A stretch of 52,214 nt of DNA from JALOAT01 sp041677345 (GTDB lineage Bacteria > Pseudomonadota > Gammaproteobacteria > Thiohalomonadales > Thiohalomonadaceae), in the NCBI GenBank assembly GCA_041677345.1, contig JBAYQE010000010.1, positions 1-52,214 of the forward strand, written 5' to 3'. Under the pieces are notes generated by a model. That model was not told where the DNA came from and did not search any database. It was given only the letters and a program-made list of their open reading frames with translations. Position 1 is the first letter of the stretch. The number at the start of each line of letters is the position of its first letter. Positions 1 through 8,928 of the stretch are shown piece after piece. Both the position numbers and the translations under genes were made by a program.

Positions 1-224
1 CCGGGCTCCTGCGGTTCACCGGGCTCCTGCGGCGCGGGGATTGCGTCGTCACCCGGCTTGGGGTTTTCAACCACGGGGGGTTCATCCACGGGCGAACCGG
101 AACCCCCGCCGCCGCCGCCGCAGCCTGCCAAAGCCAATGCCCCGCTCATCAGCGCGACGATCATCATTTTCCTGAGAAAAGAAACCGCAGTCGTCCCTGG
201 CGCGGCCGCGGTCCAGCTGTTCAT
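1..224 (-). CDS. Gly/Pro-rich lipoprotein, N-terminal part
   Basis: The 3' end is cut by the window edge; 74 residues are visible. A hydrophobic stretch ends in the lipobox LALAGC with the lipidated Cys at residue 35, followed at once by five Gly and then a Pro/Glu-rich linker with a repeated PQEPGE unit that runs off the window. The start is ATG at 224, chosen because GAGGTC lies about 5 bases upstream; an internal pair of ATGs at 167/164 would give a shorter, more ordinary signal peptide. The mature protein would be anchored in the outer membrane. The Cys-polyGly start resembles the lipoprotein at 22274-22711. The visible part gives no functional domain. Confidence 0.7.
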   Translation of the reverse strand, partial: MNSWTAAAPGTTAVSFLRKMMIVALMSGALALAGCGGGGGGSGSPVDEPPVVENPKPGDDAIPAPQEPGEPQEP

Positions 225-588
225 TATGACCTCGCTTGCTTGAGTGAATCTTGAGGCGTCTTTTTACCCGACTCGGCTAACGGCCGTCCTTGTGGCCAGT
301 CACAGCCGCCTTGGGTTTGCTTCACAAATCAGGGAATTTCATCCGTCGGACGCGGGCATCCCACCCTGTGATGCACATCACGCGGTGTGTGTGCACGCCG
401 CCAACACCAAGCGTTCCCGTGGACCGGCTTAACGGAACAGGTGTGTGCGTGCAGGTGAGTGTGAGCGCGCGGGTCGGCAAGGCACGCTTAGGGGGGAACA
501 CGCCGACACGTTCAAGGGCTGCGGCAACGGCTCCGTCGTGCACTAGACTTTACCGTGCCATGACCGATGCGGGCGACGGGAGACAAGG
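225..588. other. Intergenic region between divergent genes
   Basis: Gap between the minus-strand lipoprotein and the plus-strand flippase unit. It must contain promoters for both directions, but I see no convincing -35/-10 pair; TAGACT at 544-549 is a possible -10 for the plus strand without a matching -35. GT-rich simple sequence occurs around 380-460. No protein-coding gene is supported. Confidence 0.5.
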
Positions 589-675
589 ATGTCTTTGTTT
601 GACGCGATGGCAGTAACGAGTCCTTGCATCCTGCGACCGATGCCGGCCACGCCTTCCCACCAGTACCGCTGCTAG
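589..675 (+). CDS. Possible 28-residue leader ORF upstream of the flippase
   Basis: A short frame (begins MSLFDAMAVTS, ends HQYRC) has a better ribosome-binding site, GGGAGACAAGG directly before its ATG, than the flippase gene itself, and it stops 9 bases before the flippase ATG. That layout suits translational coupling. The peptide is not recognised and has no signal or domain, so it may only deliver ribosomes, or be chance. Confidence 0.3.
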   Translation: MSLFDAMAVTSPCILRPMPATPSHQYRC

Positions 676-684
676 CGCCCATTC

Positions 685-2151
685 ATGGAAAACGAGCGCA
701 GCGGATTCCAACGGCGGGTCCTGGCCGGCTTCGCTTGGCAGGGGGCCACCAAGTTTGCGGTGCAGGCCATCTCCTGGATCGGCACCATCGTTGTCGCACG
801 CCTGCTGGCGCCCACCGATTACGGACTCATGGCGATCGCCGGCATCTTCATAAGCCTCATGGCGCTGATCATGGAAATGGGCCTGGCGCAAGGGCTCGTA
901 CAACGCAGCGAAATCACGCCGCAACAGGAAGATGCCGTATTCTGGCTCAGCCTGCTCCTGGGCGGAGGGCTGTTCCTGTTGCTATTTTTGACAGCGCCGC
1001 TCATTGCAGACTTCTACCGCATGCCTGAGCTGACGGCACTGCTCCGGCTTTGCGCGGTCGGGCTGGTGATCAGCAGCCTGAAGGCCGTGCCCTTCGCCAT
1101 GCTCATGCGCCGCATGGATTTCCGCTCGCGGGCGCTGGTGGAGATGACGGGCAGCCTCTGTTCCATGCTCACGGTGGTGGCGCTGGCGTTCAGCGGTTTC
1201 GGGGTGTGGAGTCTGGCCTGGGGCGCGCTGGTGCAGCAGTCCATCGTCAGCGCGGGTTTTCTGCGCAAGATGCGCCGCTGGCCGCGCCCGAGGCTCCATC
1301 TGTCGCACATCCGGGGCATCCTGTCCTTCGGCCTCAACGTGACCGGGGCCAACATCGCCTACGTGGTGTCTTCCCAGGCAGGCGTGTTCATCATCGGCAA
1401 GTTTCTGGGCGGGCATCTCACGGGTATCTATTCCCTGGCCCTGCAACTGGCCACCATGCCGCTCGACAAGATAGGCGCCGTCTTCAATCAGGTGGGTTTC
1501 CCTGCGCTGGCGCGTGTCAAGGATGACGATCAGCAGTGCCGCGCGTTGTTCCGCGACCTGCACCGCTACCTGCTGTTCATCGCCTACCCGATCCTGTTCG
1601 GCATGGCGGTGGTGGCGGAAGATATGGTGGATGTGCTGCTTGGCCAGAAATGGCTGGCTGCGGCACCCATCCTGCAAGTCATCTGCGCAGTGAATGTGAT
1701 GCGCATCAGCGGCATGCTCATCACGCCCCTGCTCAACAGCCGCGGCCGTGCGCGAGAGGCATTCCACTACAGCCTGGCCGGCGCCCTGTTGTTGCCCCCG
1801 GCATTCCTCGCCGGCGTCCAGTTCGGCATCGAAGGCGTGGTGATCGCGTGGCTGGCGGCGTATCCCCTGCTTTACATCATGCTGCTGCGTTATCTGTACC
1901 GCGAGATCGCCGTCGGTCTCGGCGAATTGGTTACTGACTCCCGGCCGACGCTGACAGCGACTATTCTCATGGCCGGAGCCGTGCTTCTGTTCCAGGAGCT
2001 GGCAGCGGGATTCCACCCCGCGCTACGGCTCATTGGCAGCGTTGGCCTGGGCGCCCTGGTCTACGTTGCCGCGTTCCTGATCTTTTACGGGGAACAGGTT
2101 GCCCGCATACGTGAGGCCGTGCGGGCGTTGCGCAGCGGCAACATTGCCTGA
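685..2151 (+). CDS. Wzx-type polysaccharide flippase (MOP superfamily)
   Basis: A 488-residue inner-membrane protein with about a dozen hydrophobic segments. The N-terminus (WQGATKF, then an amphipathic helix, ARLLAPTDYGLMA and a long membrane segment) is typical of the lipopolysaccharide/exopolysaccharide transporter branch of the MOP superfamily, and the length is normal. Such proteins flip undecaprenyl-diphosphate-linked repeat units from cytoplasm to periplasm. It begins a plus-strand run of flippase, glycosyltransferase, polymerase-like protein and glycosyltransferase. No clear ribosome-binding site precedes the ATG; translation may be coupled to the short ORF ending at 675. Substrate is unknown. 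Confidence 0.9.
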   Translation: MENERSGFQRRVLAGFAWQGATKFAVQAISWIGTIVVARLLAPTDYGLMAIAGIFISLMALIMEMGLAQGLVQRSEITPQQEDAVFWLSLLLGGGLFLLLFLTAPLIADFYRMPELTALLRLCAVGLVISSLKAVPFAMLMRRMDFRSRALVEMTGSLCSMLTVVALAFSGFGVWSLAWGALVQQSIVSAGFLRKMRRWPRPRLHLSHIRGILSFGLNVTGANIAYVVSSQAGVFIIGKFLGGHLTGIYSLALQLATMPLDKIGAVFNQVGFPALARVKDDDQQCRALFRDLHRYLLFIAYPILFGMAVVAEDMVDVLLGQKWLAAAPILQVICAVNVMRISGMLITPLLNSRGRAREAFHYSLAGALLLPPAFLAGVQFGIEGVVIAWLAAYPLLYIMLLRYLYREIAVGLGELVTDSRPTLTATILMAGAVLLFQELAAGFHPALRLIGSVGLGALVYVAAFLIFYGEQVARIREAVRALRSGNIA

Positions 2152-2206
2152 AGCGAGGTAGGGACATGCCACGTCGAATCCATGCGCGGATGCCGGGGCC
2201 GATCAC

Positions 2207-3634
2207 ATGCTCAACCTGCTGATCCTTTCCCAGCATTTCTATCCCTCGCCGGCGGTGGGTGCCAAGCGAATTTCGGAGCTGGCATGCCGGTTGCGCGACC
2301 TGGGCTGGCGGGTCACTGTGGTGACGGCGCCGGCCGATAGGGTACCGGAACTCGTTGACAGGATACGTGGCATCGAGGTCCTCGATGTACCGCGCCCGCG
2401 CAAGCTGTATCCACTGCTGGCGTACTGGCCAAAGCACCTGTGGGCATTGCTACGGGTGAGGCGGGGCCAGCGTGCCGCGGAAGGTGAAGCCGCCGTCGCT
2501 ATCTCCGTACCCGCACAGCCCACAACGGGACAGGTGCAACGGGGTTCGCAGCTGCTCGCCTGGCTGAAGCGCAACTATCATGCATTGGAGCTGACCATCG
2601 ACGACAGCAAGTTGTGGTCGTTCCGAGCCCTGCTACGGGCCTTGGGCATTCGCCGCCGGTTCGACTGGATCATCTCCACAGGTCCACCCAATTCCGTACA
2701 CGTAGCGGCGCGAGTGATGGCGGGTGCGACCGGTGCGCGCTGGATCATGGACCTGCGCGATCCTTGGGTATGCAACCATACCTGGATTGATCGTGAAAAA
2801 AGTGACAGTGCATTGCGGGCGTTGCTGGAACGGCGCCTGGAGCGGAATTGCGCCGCGCGTGCGGACTACGTGACGCTCGCATCACCCGGTATAGGCCGCG
2901 GGCTGCAGGCGCGCATGCCCGAACTGGCAGGCAAGTTCAGATTGATCCTCAATGGCTTCGATGGCGACATGGCGTCACCTGCGCAGGCACAGGGGCGCCT
3001 GCGGCTGCTCTACGCCGGAACCCTCTACCTGAATCGCAATCCCTTTCCCTTGCTGGAGGCGCTGCGCTACCTGGTCAGCGAACCGGGCGTGGATCGACGG
3101 CACGTCAGCTTCACCCTCTTGGGCGGCTGTGAGCGCTGGAACGGCCAGGATGTGATGGCCTGGGTGGGCCGGGCCGGGCTGGAGGACGTGGTGCAGGTAC
3201 GTCCACCGGTGCCGCCGAAGCAGGCGGCCATGGCCATGGAACAGGCCGAGGTCCTGGTGAATTTTGCCCAGGGTCAGCCGGATCAGATCCCGGCGAAAGT
3301 CTATGACTACCTTGCTACGCAGCGCGAAATACTGCTCATAGCGGAAAACGAGTCGGACTCGGCCCGCATAACGCGCGCCTGCGGCGCGGGACGCGTCGTG
3401 GAGCCCCATGACACGGATGCACTACGCCGCACCCTGCGCGAGCTGTACCAGCATTATGTGATGCAGGCGCGCCCGCATACACCCAATGCGGATCGCATAC
3501 GTACCTACAGCCGGGAGTATCAGAACCGCATGTTCATCGAACTGCTCACGGCGGTGGCCGACACCATGTCGGCCAGTGACGGTGCCACCGGAACGTTGGC
3601 AAACTCCGGACACCGCGACCGGACCGGGAGTTGA
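2207..3634 (+). CDS. Glycosyltransferase, GT4-like
   Basis: A 475-residue GT-B fold enzyme expected to add a sugar to a lipid-linked repeat unit on the cytoplasmic side. The N-terminus has a beta strand and loop of GT4 type (LLILSQHFYPSPAVGAKR), an acceptor-binding Rossmann domain over about residues 1-230, and a donor-binding half with LRLLYAGTLY near residue 265 and IPAKVYDYLA near 365. The classical EX7E pair is not obvious, so donor and linkage cannot be assigned. It follows the flippase by 55 bases, and its stop lies about 55 bases before the polymerase-like gene, so the genes are probably cotranscribed. Confidence 0.85.
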   Translation: MLNLLILSQHFYPSPAVGAKRISELACRLRDLGWRVTVVTAPADRVPELVDRIRGIEVLDVPRPRKLYPLLAYWPKHLWALLRVRRGQRAAEGEAAVAISVPAQPTTGQVQRGSQLLAWLKRNYHALELTIDDSKLWSFRALLRALGIRRRFDWIISTGPPNSVHVAARVMAGATGARWIMDLRDPWVCNHTWIDREKSDSALRALLERRLERNCAARADYVTLASPGIGRGLQARMPELAGKFRLILNGFDGDMASPAQAQGRLRLLYAGTLYLNRNPFPLLEALRYLVSEPGVDRRHVSFTLLGGCERWNGQDVMAWVGRAGLEDVVQVRPPVPPKQAAMAMEQAEVLVNFAQGQPDQIPAKVYDYLATQREILLIAENESDSARITRACGAGRVVEPHDTDALRRTLRELYQHYVMQARPHTPNADRIRTYSREYQNRMFIELLTAVADTMSASDGATGTLANSGHRDRTGS

Positions 3635-3690
3635 GTGCAACGGTCACGGTGACCCAGGCGCCGGCCGTTCGCAGAAGGGGAGGGATACCC

Positions 3691-5028
3691 ATGAGAGCGC
3701 GCGTCCAGCACAGCAATGCCATCCCGTTTTTCGGGCTGGTCACTTTCTGGTTTGCCATGGAGTATCTGAGGCCGCAGGACTACATCACCTTCCTCGGCTA
3801 CATCCGGCCCGGCCTCATAACGCTCATCATCATCAGCATGGTGTGGCTGCTGCGGGGCGAGAAATCGGCACTAAAGGACAAGCTGGTCATTGCTTACGCC
3901 ATTTTCATCGTCCTCGGTGTTTTGTCGCTCCTTTACGCGAACAACACCTACTGGGCGGCGCGCCGCAATCTTGAACTCATTTCTTTCCTGGTAGGCGGGG
4001 TGTTGCCCTTTGTTGCCTTCATGGACCGCCCGGAGGCCTTGCGACGCTTCTTCAACTGGTGGGTGTTCATCCACGCACTGGTTGCCGCTGCCGGGGTATT
4101 GCGCGGCGGCACGGGTAGTGGCGGCTTCATGGGCGATGAGAATGACCTCGCGCTGACCATGGCCATGGCGATGCCATTCGCCTATTTTCTCGCCACCCAG
4201 GAACAAAATGCGGTCAGGAAAGTGCTGCTCATCATCGCCGGCTTGCTCATGGTGGCGGCCATCGTCGCCACGCGATCCCGGGGTGGTTTCCTGGGCATGA
4301 TGACCGCGACCTTCGCCATCGTGTATTTCTCACGCTATCGCGTACGCAATTTCGTGGCGGTGTCCGTCATCGCCGGCCTGGCCGTGCTCGTGCTGGTGCA
4401 GGCGCGCCTCACGGCGCCCATGCCGGGCGATCCGAATGACCCCACAAGCCGACAGCAGCAAGGGCCATCCTATTGGGATGAAATGAGCAGTATTCGCGAC
4501 GCTACCGATTCGACCCGTCTCTCACGCTTTTATTTCTGGGGGCGCTCCTGGGAAATGTTCGTGGACAACCCGGTGCTTGGTGTCGGCACCAGCAATTTCG
4601 GCTGGGTGGTGGAGGATTACGAGCGCCGCGATCCGGCATTCGTGGGTGACGTGCGCTGGAGTGGCGGTCGCGTCAATCACTCCATCTATTTTACGGTGCT
4701 TGCGGAATACGGCCTGGCCGGCACGCTGGTGTTCGCCTTTATCACGGCAGGCATCATCCATCGCCTGCGGAAAGCAAGGCGGCTGCTCTCGACCGTCGAG
4801 ACCGATGAGGCGCGTGTGATGACCGCGCTCGTGCGGGCCGGTAGCGCCGGGTTGATGGCCTATTTGATTGCAGGGGCTTTTCTTACCGTCAACTACTATC
4901 CACACCTTTGGTACCTGCTCGGGTTCACCATCGCCATGCATCGCATTGCACAGAAGCTGGCCCCGCAGGAGGTAACGCACCCGCGCACTACCAGGGCGCG
5001 GCTACGGGCCAGTCCATCGCAGGCCTGA
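3691..5028 (+). CDS. O-antigen ligase/polymerase (Wzy-like) membrane protein
   Basis: A 445-residue polytopic inner-membrane protein. I chose ATG 3691 because GGGAGGG lies just upstream; an in-frame TTG at 3631 overlaps the previous stop but has no such signal. The N-terminal part (MEYLRPQDY before a membrane segment) recalls O-glycosylation ligase/polymerase proteins of exopolysaccharide loci. A large loop at about residues 225-300 with charged residues precedes GVGTSNFGW and a conserved-looking Arg/His pair (GGRVNHSIYF), as in O-antigen ligase-like proteins where the periplasmic loop is catalytic. It probably polymerises or transfers the flipped repeat unit in the periplasm. Confidence 0.85.
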   Translation: MRARVQHSNAIPFFGLVTFWFAMEYLRPQDYITFLGYIRPGLITLIIISMVWLLRGEKSALKDKLVIAYAIFIVLGVLSLLYANNTYWAARRNLELISFLVGGVLPFVAFMDRPEALRRFFNWWVFIHALVAAAGVLRGGTGSGGFMGDENDLALTMAMAMPFAYFLATQEQNAVRKVLLIIAGLLMVAAIVATRSRGGFLGMMTATFAIVYFSRYRVRNFVAVSVIAGLAVLVLVQARLTAPMPGDPNDPTSRQQQGPSYWDEMSSIRDATDSTRLSRFYFWGRSWEMFVDNPVLGVGTSNFGWVVEDYERRDPAFVGDVRWSGGRVNHSIYFTVLAEYGLAGTLVFAFITAGIIHRLRKARRLLSTVETDEARVMTALVRAGSAGLMAYLIAGAFLTVNYYPHLWYLLGFTIAMHRIAQKLAPQEVTHPRTTRARLRASPSQA

Positions 5029-5031
5029 ACG

Positions 5032-6108
5032 ATGGCCAGGATCGCGCACTTCATCCAGACCCGGCACTCCGGTGGGGCGGAGCGGGTGGTCATCGATCTG
5101 GGCGGCGCCCTGGTGCGTCAGGGTCACGAAGTGGATGTGCTGCACTTCGGCAACGAATGGATTGCCAAGCACGCGCCACAGGCTGGGTTCCATGCGGTGC
5201 AGTTGTCCCACCGCGACTGGTTTGTCTCCAAATGGAGCCTGGCACCCTTCGTCGCCTATCTCACCGGTGTGCTGCGCAGACGCGGTGTGGAACTGTTGCA
5301 CTCCCACCTGAACGGTTCCATTTTTGCGGGAGCTTGCGCGTCGTTTTTTGCAGGTATTCCCCACGTGGGAACGCTGCACGACGTCTGTCATGTGCAGGAG
5401 AACCGGCGCAATTTCCGCCCGCTTGGTATGGCAGCCCGCATCGGCACCCGCATGGTGGCCGTATCAGAGGACATGCGCGCCTTTTATGAGCAACTCGCCA
5501 AGGGCAAGATCCCCATTGAGCGCATTTACAACGGTGTGGCCATGGCGGATGCGGGCGTGCCGAGGCAACAACGGGCAAAGGCCTTCACCTTCGTGTCGGT
5601 GGGGCGCCTCATGCCAGTGAAGGGCTTTGATATCCTGCTTGATGCGCTGGCAGCCACGGGCACGAATGGGCCACACCTGCGCATCGCGGGAGAAGGGCGG
5701 GAGCGCAGCGCGCTGGAGGCCCGTATGCGCGAACGTGGGTTGCACAAGCGCGTGGAGTTCCTTGGTTTTCAGCAGGACATCGCCGGGGTGCTCGCCGGTG
5801 CCGATGCCTTCGTGCTGGCGTCCCGTTCGGAAGGCCTGTCGTGCAGCATTGCTGAGGCCATGGCGGCGGGGCTTCCTTGTATCGTCACGGACGTGGGCGG
5901 TAATCGTGAACTGGTGATCGACGGTACAACGGGATTTCTTGTGCCGTCGGAAGATGTGACGGCCTTGGCGCAGCGGATGCGCCACCTGGCCGATGACAGG
6001 GAACGGGCGCAACGACTCGGGGAAGCGGCGCGCCAGCGGGCCGAGGCGCACTTTTCCATTCCGGTCATGGTGAAAAGCTACGACGAACTCTATCGTGCAC
6101 TGCTGTAA
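5032..6108 (+). CDS. Glycosyltransferase family 4
   Basis: A 358-residue retaining GT-B enzyme of normal length. The N-terminal acceptor domain starts ARIAHFIQTRHSGGAERV, with the Gly-Gly-Ala-Glu-Arg loop typical of GT4. The C-terminal domain has FVSVGRLMPVKGFD, and the donor-site EX7E motif is intact in SEGLSCSIAEAMAAGLP, followed by TDVGGNRELV. ATG 5032 lies 3 bases after the polymerase stop, indicating translational coupling. Donor sugar is unknown; a mannosyl or glucosyl donor is possible given the GDP-mannose-producing gene at 11404-12825, but that is inference. Confidence 0.92.
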   Translation: MARIAHFIQTRHSGGAERVVIDLGGALVRQGHEVDVLHFGNEWIAKHAPQAGFHAVQLSHRDWFVSKWSLAPFVAYLTGVLRRRGVELLHSHLNGSIFAGACASFFAGIPHVGTLHDVCHVQENRRNFRPLGMAARIGTRMVAVSEDMRAFYEQLAKGKIPIERIYNGVAMADAGVPRQQRAKAFTFVSVGRLMPVKGFDILLDALAATGTNGPHLRIAGEGRERSALEARMRERGLHKRVEFLGFQQDIAGVLAGADAFVLASRSEGLSCSIAEAMAAGLPCIVTDVGGNRELVIDGTTGFLVPSEDVTALAQRMRHLADDRERAQRLGEAARQRAEAHFSIPVMVKSYDELYRALL

Positions 6109-6140
6109 ATGGCCGAAGAGGCGCGGGATGATGTCGTGGG

Positions 6141-6764
6141 TTACCGAGCGGCCGAACCTGTGCGTGTGCCGGGGTGCCCACGGTATGGTGTGTCCCCTTG
6201 GGCGCGAAGCAACTGATCGCGCAGGCCGGATACCGCACTGTCCAAAAGGGTGAAGCAGGCCTGGAAACACCTGTCATCAAGCCCAAAGGGGTCATGGATG
6301 TACGGTCGGTACGGTCGCGACCAAACGCCGGCGAGCGTCAACTGCGCGCCGCAAGCCGTCGCGATCGCTTCCAGGCAGCGCGCATGCGCGGGCTCCATGG
6401 CAACCAACAGATCCGCAGGTGTGAGCGATAACCCTGCGGCGCGCGCGGTGCGGTGCAATCGCAGATCGAGGCCACGCTTCAGTGCGTTGCCGATGGCCGC
6501 GGCATTTGCATCATCGCCGGTGGGACACTCCAGGCCGCAGGACGCGGCCCGCAAGCCGAGCTGCCGTGCGCGGGCCTCGGCATAGGGGCTGCGGCAGATG
6601 TTTCCCTTGCACACGAACACGAGGCGGGTAACCCGGGAAAAATCCGTGCGTGAAAACTGCCGCAAGTAGCCGAGCCGACCCTTCATATGGAAATACCAGG
6701 TGCGTGCCCGGGCACGGCGGCCCCCATATACCGGCAGACGGCAATCGCTTGCGGTTGTGGCCAT
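6141..6764 (-). CDS. Low-molecular-weight protein-tyrosine phosphatase-like protein
   Basis: A 207-residue protein with the full LMW-PTP signature. The P-loop is CKGNICRS at residues 52-59 (nucleophile Cys52, Arg58), and the general acid Asp158 lies in the DPF motif. An extra stretch of about 45 residues, rich in Arg and aromatics, precedes the catalytic domain. ATG 6764 is preceded by GAGG at a good distance. Relatives (Wzb-type) dephosphorylate autokinases that control capsule export, but no tyrosine autokinase is in this window. It is convergent with the GT4 at 5032 and divergent from the ATP-grasp gene. Confidence 0.85.
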   Translation of the reverse strand: MATTASDCRLPVYGGRRARARTWYFHMKGRLGYLRQFSRTDFSRVTRLVFVCKGNICRSPYAEARARQLGLRAASCGLECPTGDDANAAAIGNALKRGLDLRLHRTARAAGLSLTPADLLVAMEPAHARCLEAIATACGAQLTLAGVWSRPYRPYIHDPFGLDDRCFQACFTLLDSAVSGLRDQLLRAQGDTPYRGHPGTRTGSAAR

Positions 6765-6848
6765 GGGGCCTCGTGAAACCGACGCTTGAGCTCGATTGAA
6801 AATAGTCCATACTCCTTGCCATTCCAAACCGGGAGACATCGTGGCGGG

Positions 6849-8024
6849 ATGAGCGCGCGGGTGCTGGTGCTTGACGGCAATCAACGCAGCGCCCTCGCCG
6901 TCACGCGCGCGCTAGGCGCGCGCGGGATCCCGGTCACTGTCGCGGATACGACCGCCACATCGCTTGCAGGCTGCTCACGCCATGCCGCAGCCCGCGCCAC
7001 CTATCCCGATCCTGTCACCTCCCCGTCGGATTTCGTGGCAGGCCTGGCGCAAGTCATCGATACCCGTGGCATCGATGTGCTGCTGCCCATGACCGACATC
7101 ACCACGGCACTGGTACTCAGGCACCGGGATACGTTCTCTCAGGTACGCCTTCCGTTTCCCGACTACGCGACCTATGAACGGTTGATCAACAAACAAAAGG
7201 TGATGGCGCTCGCCCAGTCACTGGGGATTCCGGCGCCTGCGACGCGGGTTATCCATGACGCAAACGAGTGTTCATCCGCACTCGACGGGCTCCGCTTTCC
7301 TGTGGTGATCAAGCCGGTTTATTCCAAGGTACAGACCGCCACCGGTTGGGTGCCCGTGGGCGTCCAGTACGCAGATTCGGCAGACGAACTGCAACACAAG
7401 CTTCACACGAGCCCTTGCCTGGGTAGCGTGCCGCTGCTGGTGCAGCAACGTATACAAGGCTACGGCCATGGCGTGTTCGCACTGTATGACCATGGCCGAC
7501 CCGTGGTCTATTTCGCTCACCAACGCCTGAGGGAGCGCCCGCCCTCGGGTGGTGTGAGTGTCCTTAGCGAGAGCGTTGCCCTGCAGCCAGCGAGCAGGCG
7601 TTTCGCGGAAACCTTGCTGACCCGGGTGGCCTGGCACGGCGTGGCCATGGTGGAGTTCAAGGTGGACGATGCGGGCACTCCGTACCTTATGGAAGTGAAT
7701 GGACGCTTCTGGGGTTCGTTGCAATTGGCGATCGATGCGGGCGTTGACTTTCCTTATCTGCTCTACCGGTTGGCGATGGGAGAGGTGCCGGGCAATCGCA
7801 ACGGCTATCTCCTTGGCTGCAGGAACCGCTGGCTGCTCGGCGACCTGGATCACCTCTATTGGGTGTTCTGGAAAGACCGGCATCGCTACAGCATCGGACA
7901 GCGACTGGCGGCCCTGGGCGCTTTCCTGTCGTTTTTTCAGCGACACACACGCTACGAGATCAACCGGCTGGACGATCTGCGTCCCTTCCTCCATGAGTTG
8001 CGTGCCTATTTGAAAGCCATGTGA
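6849..8024 (+). CDS. ATP-grasp ligase in polysaccharide locus
   Basis: A 391-residue ATP-grasp enzyme, expected to form an acyl-phosphate on a carboxylate and join it to an amine or thiol. Visible are a pre-ATP-grasp Rossmann part (RVLVLDGNQRSALAV), the segment INKQKVMALAQSLGIPAP, the ATP-binding Lys in FPVVIKPV, the QQRIQG loop, and the metal-binding end AMVEFKVDD...LMEVNGRFWGSL with the Glu/Asn pair. It resembles carbamoyl-phosphate-synthase-like ATP-grasp proteins found beside exopolysaccharide genes, whose substrates are mostly unknown. ATG 6849 is the first position matching the family N-terminus; GGGAG lies somewhat far upstream. An amino-acid or amide decoration of the polymer is a reasonable guess only. 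Confidence 0.85.
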   Translation: MSARVLVLDGNQRSALAVTRALGARGIPVTVADTTATSLAGCSRHAAARATYPDPVTSPSDFVAGLAQVIDTRGIDVLLPMTDITTALVLRHRDTFSQVRLPFPDYATYERLINKQKVMALAQSLGIPAPATRVIHDANECSSALDGLRFPVVIKPVYSKVQTATGWVPVGVQYADSADELQHKLHTSPCLGSVPLLVQQRIQGYGHGVFALYDHGRPVVYFAHQRLRERPPSGGVSVLSESVALQPASRRFAETLLTRVAWHGVAMVEFKVDDAGTPYLMEVNGRFWGSLQLAIDAGVDFPYLLYRLAMGEVPGNRNGYLLGCRNRWLLGDLDHLYWVFWKDRHRYSIGQRLAALGAFLSFFQRHTRYEINRLDDLRPFLHELRAYLKAM

Positions 8025-8093
8025 GGCCACTGAATCTGCCGATAACGTCGTGTCGACGGCGGGCGGCCACCGGCATTGGCCGAGGCAGGGAAC

Positions 8094-8858
8094 CTAGGAT
8101 GGTGCCCTGCAACCGACGGATGGCGATGGTGCACCGACCAGCAGGTCGGCGAGCGCGACACGTGGTTGCCGGAATCCCAGCAAGCGCGCCTCGCCGGCCG
8201 TATCGTGCCAGCGCCAGATGTAGGGGCTTCCCAGCACGCGTTGGCAGGTGATGACACCGACATTGTTGAAGCCAAGGCGCAGATGGGCGCGTAGCGAATT
8301 GAGATTTATGACATCGATGGTGGAGAACAGCGCGGTATCCTCGCCGTGTTCCAGTGCCATGCCAAGAAGTGACGGAAACAGCCCCTTCATACGGTAGGCC
8401 GGCACGATGAAGCCGTTTCCGAGAAACACCGCGCGCGGCCCCAGGTCAAGCTGCATGCACCGCTTGTCATAACCATCGAAGGTGACGGTGTAGTGGCCTC
8501 GGAACACCCAGTTGTAAGCAACCACACGGCCGGCGTGGCGTATCGCATGGCACTGGGCGCCCTCGGTGAGGAACTGCCGGAACAATCGCCGTAGAAACTG
8601 TGGGTTTTCGAAATCATCGAGCACCGCCAGTTCATCGAGGTGTGACTCATCAGCCGCGAAATACTCATATTCCTGCCGTGCCTTGAAGCCCAGGAGCTTG
8701 TTCCTGTCGTCAAGACGCAGCAGATGGGTTCGATGGTCGTAGAGGAGCCAGCTTGGGATCTGCTTCTTGTCACAGGCAATATCAAGGGTGTAACGAAGCC
8801 CACCCGTTTCATAATGGGTATGGACGCGTTTCAGCCAACCGGCAGTGCGTTTGAGCAT
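8094..8858 (-). CDS. GNAT-fold acyltransferase
   Basis: A 254-residue protein with a central GNAT-like region: GRVVAYNWVFRGHYTV, then LGPRAVFLGNGFIVPAYRMKG and LLGMALEHGEDTALFSTIDVINLNSLRAHLRLGFNNVG, where the final Asn-Ser...Leu-Gly-Phe pattern is the usual acetyltransferase helix and strand. I placed the start at ATG 8858 because AGGA lies 7 bases upstream; in-frame ATG 8873 and GTG 8894 have no such signal. It probably transfers an acyl group to a sugar or sugar-linked amine in the cytoplasm. It is a minus-strand neighbour of the deacetylase at 8929-9927, with 70 bases between them, likely one unit. Confidence 0.75.
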   Translation of the reverse strand: MLKRTAGWLKRVHTHYETGGLRYTLDIACDKKQIPSWLLYDHRTHLLRLDDRNKLLGFKARQEYEYFAADESHLDELAVLDDFENPQFLRRLFRQFLTEGAQCHAIRHAGRVVAYNWVFRGHYTVTFDGYDKRCMQLDLGPRAVFLGNGFIVPAYRMKGLFPSLLGMALEHGEDTALFSTIDVINLNSLRAHLRLGFNNVGVITCQRVLGSPYIWRWHDTAGEARLLGFRQPRVALADLLVGAPSPSVGCRAPS

Positions 8859-8928
8859 GTGAGTCCTGAACATGTGCTGGCCGGTGTATCGCACCGGTCC
8901 ACATCAGGGTAGACGAAAGTCCTGCCGC

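Noticed and set aside
982..2016. Long minus-strand open frame of 344 codons inside the flippase
   Set aside because: His/Gln/Arg-rich translation typical of the antisense of a GC-rich membrane-protein gene.
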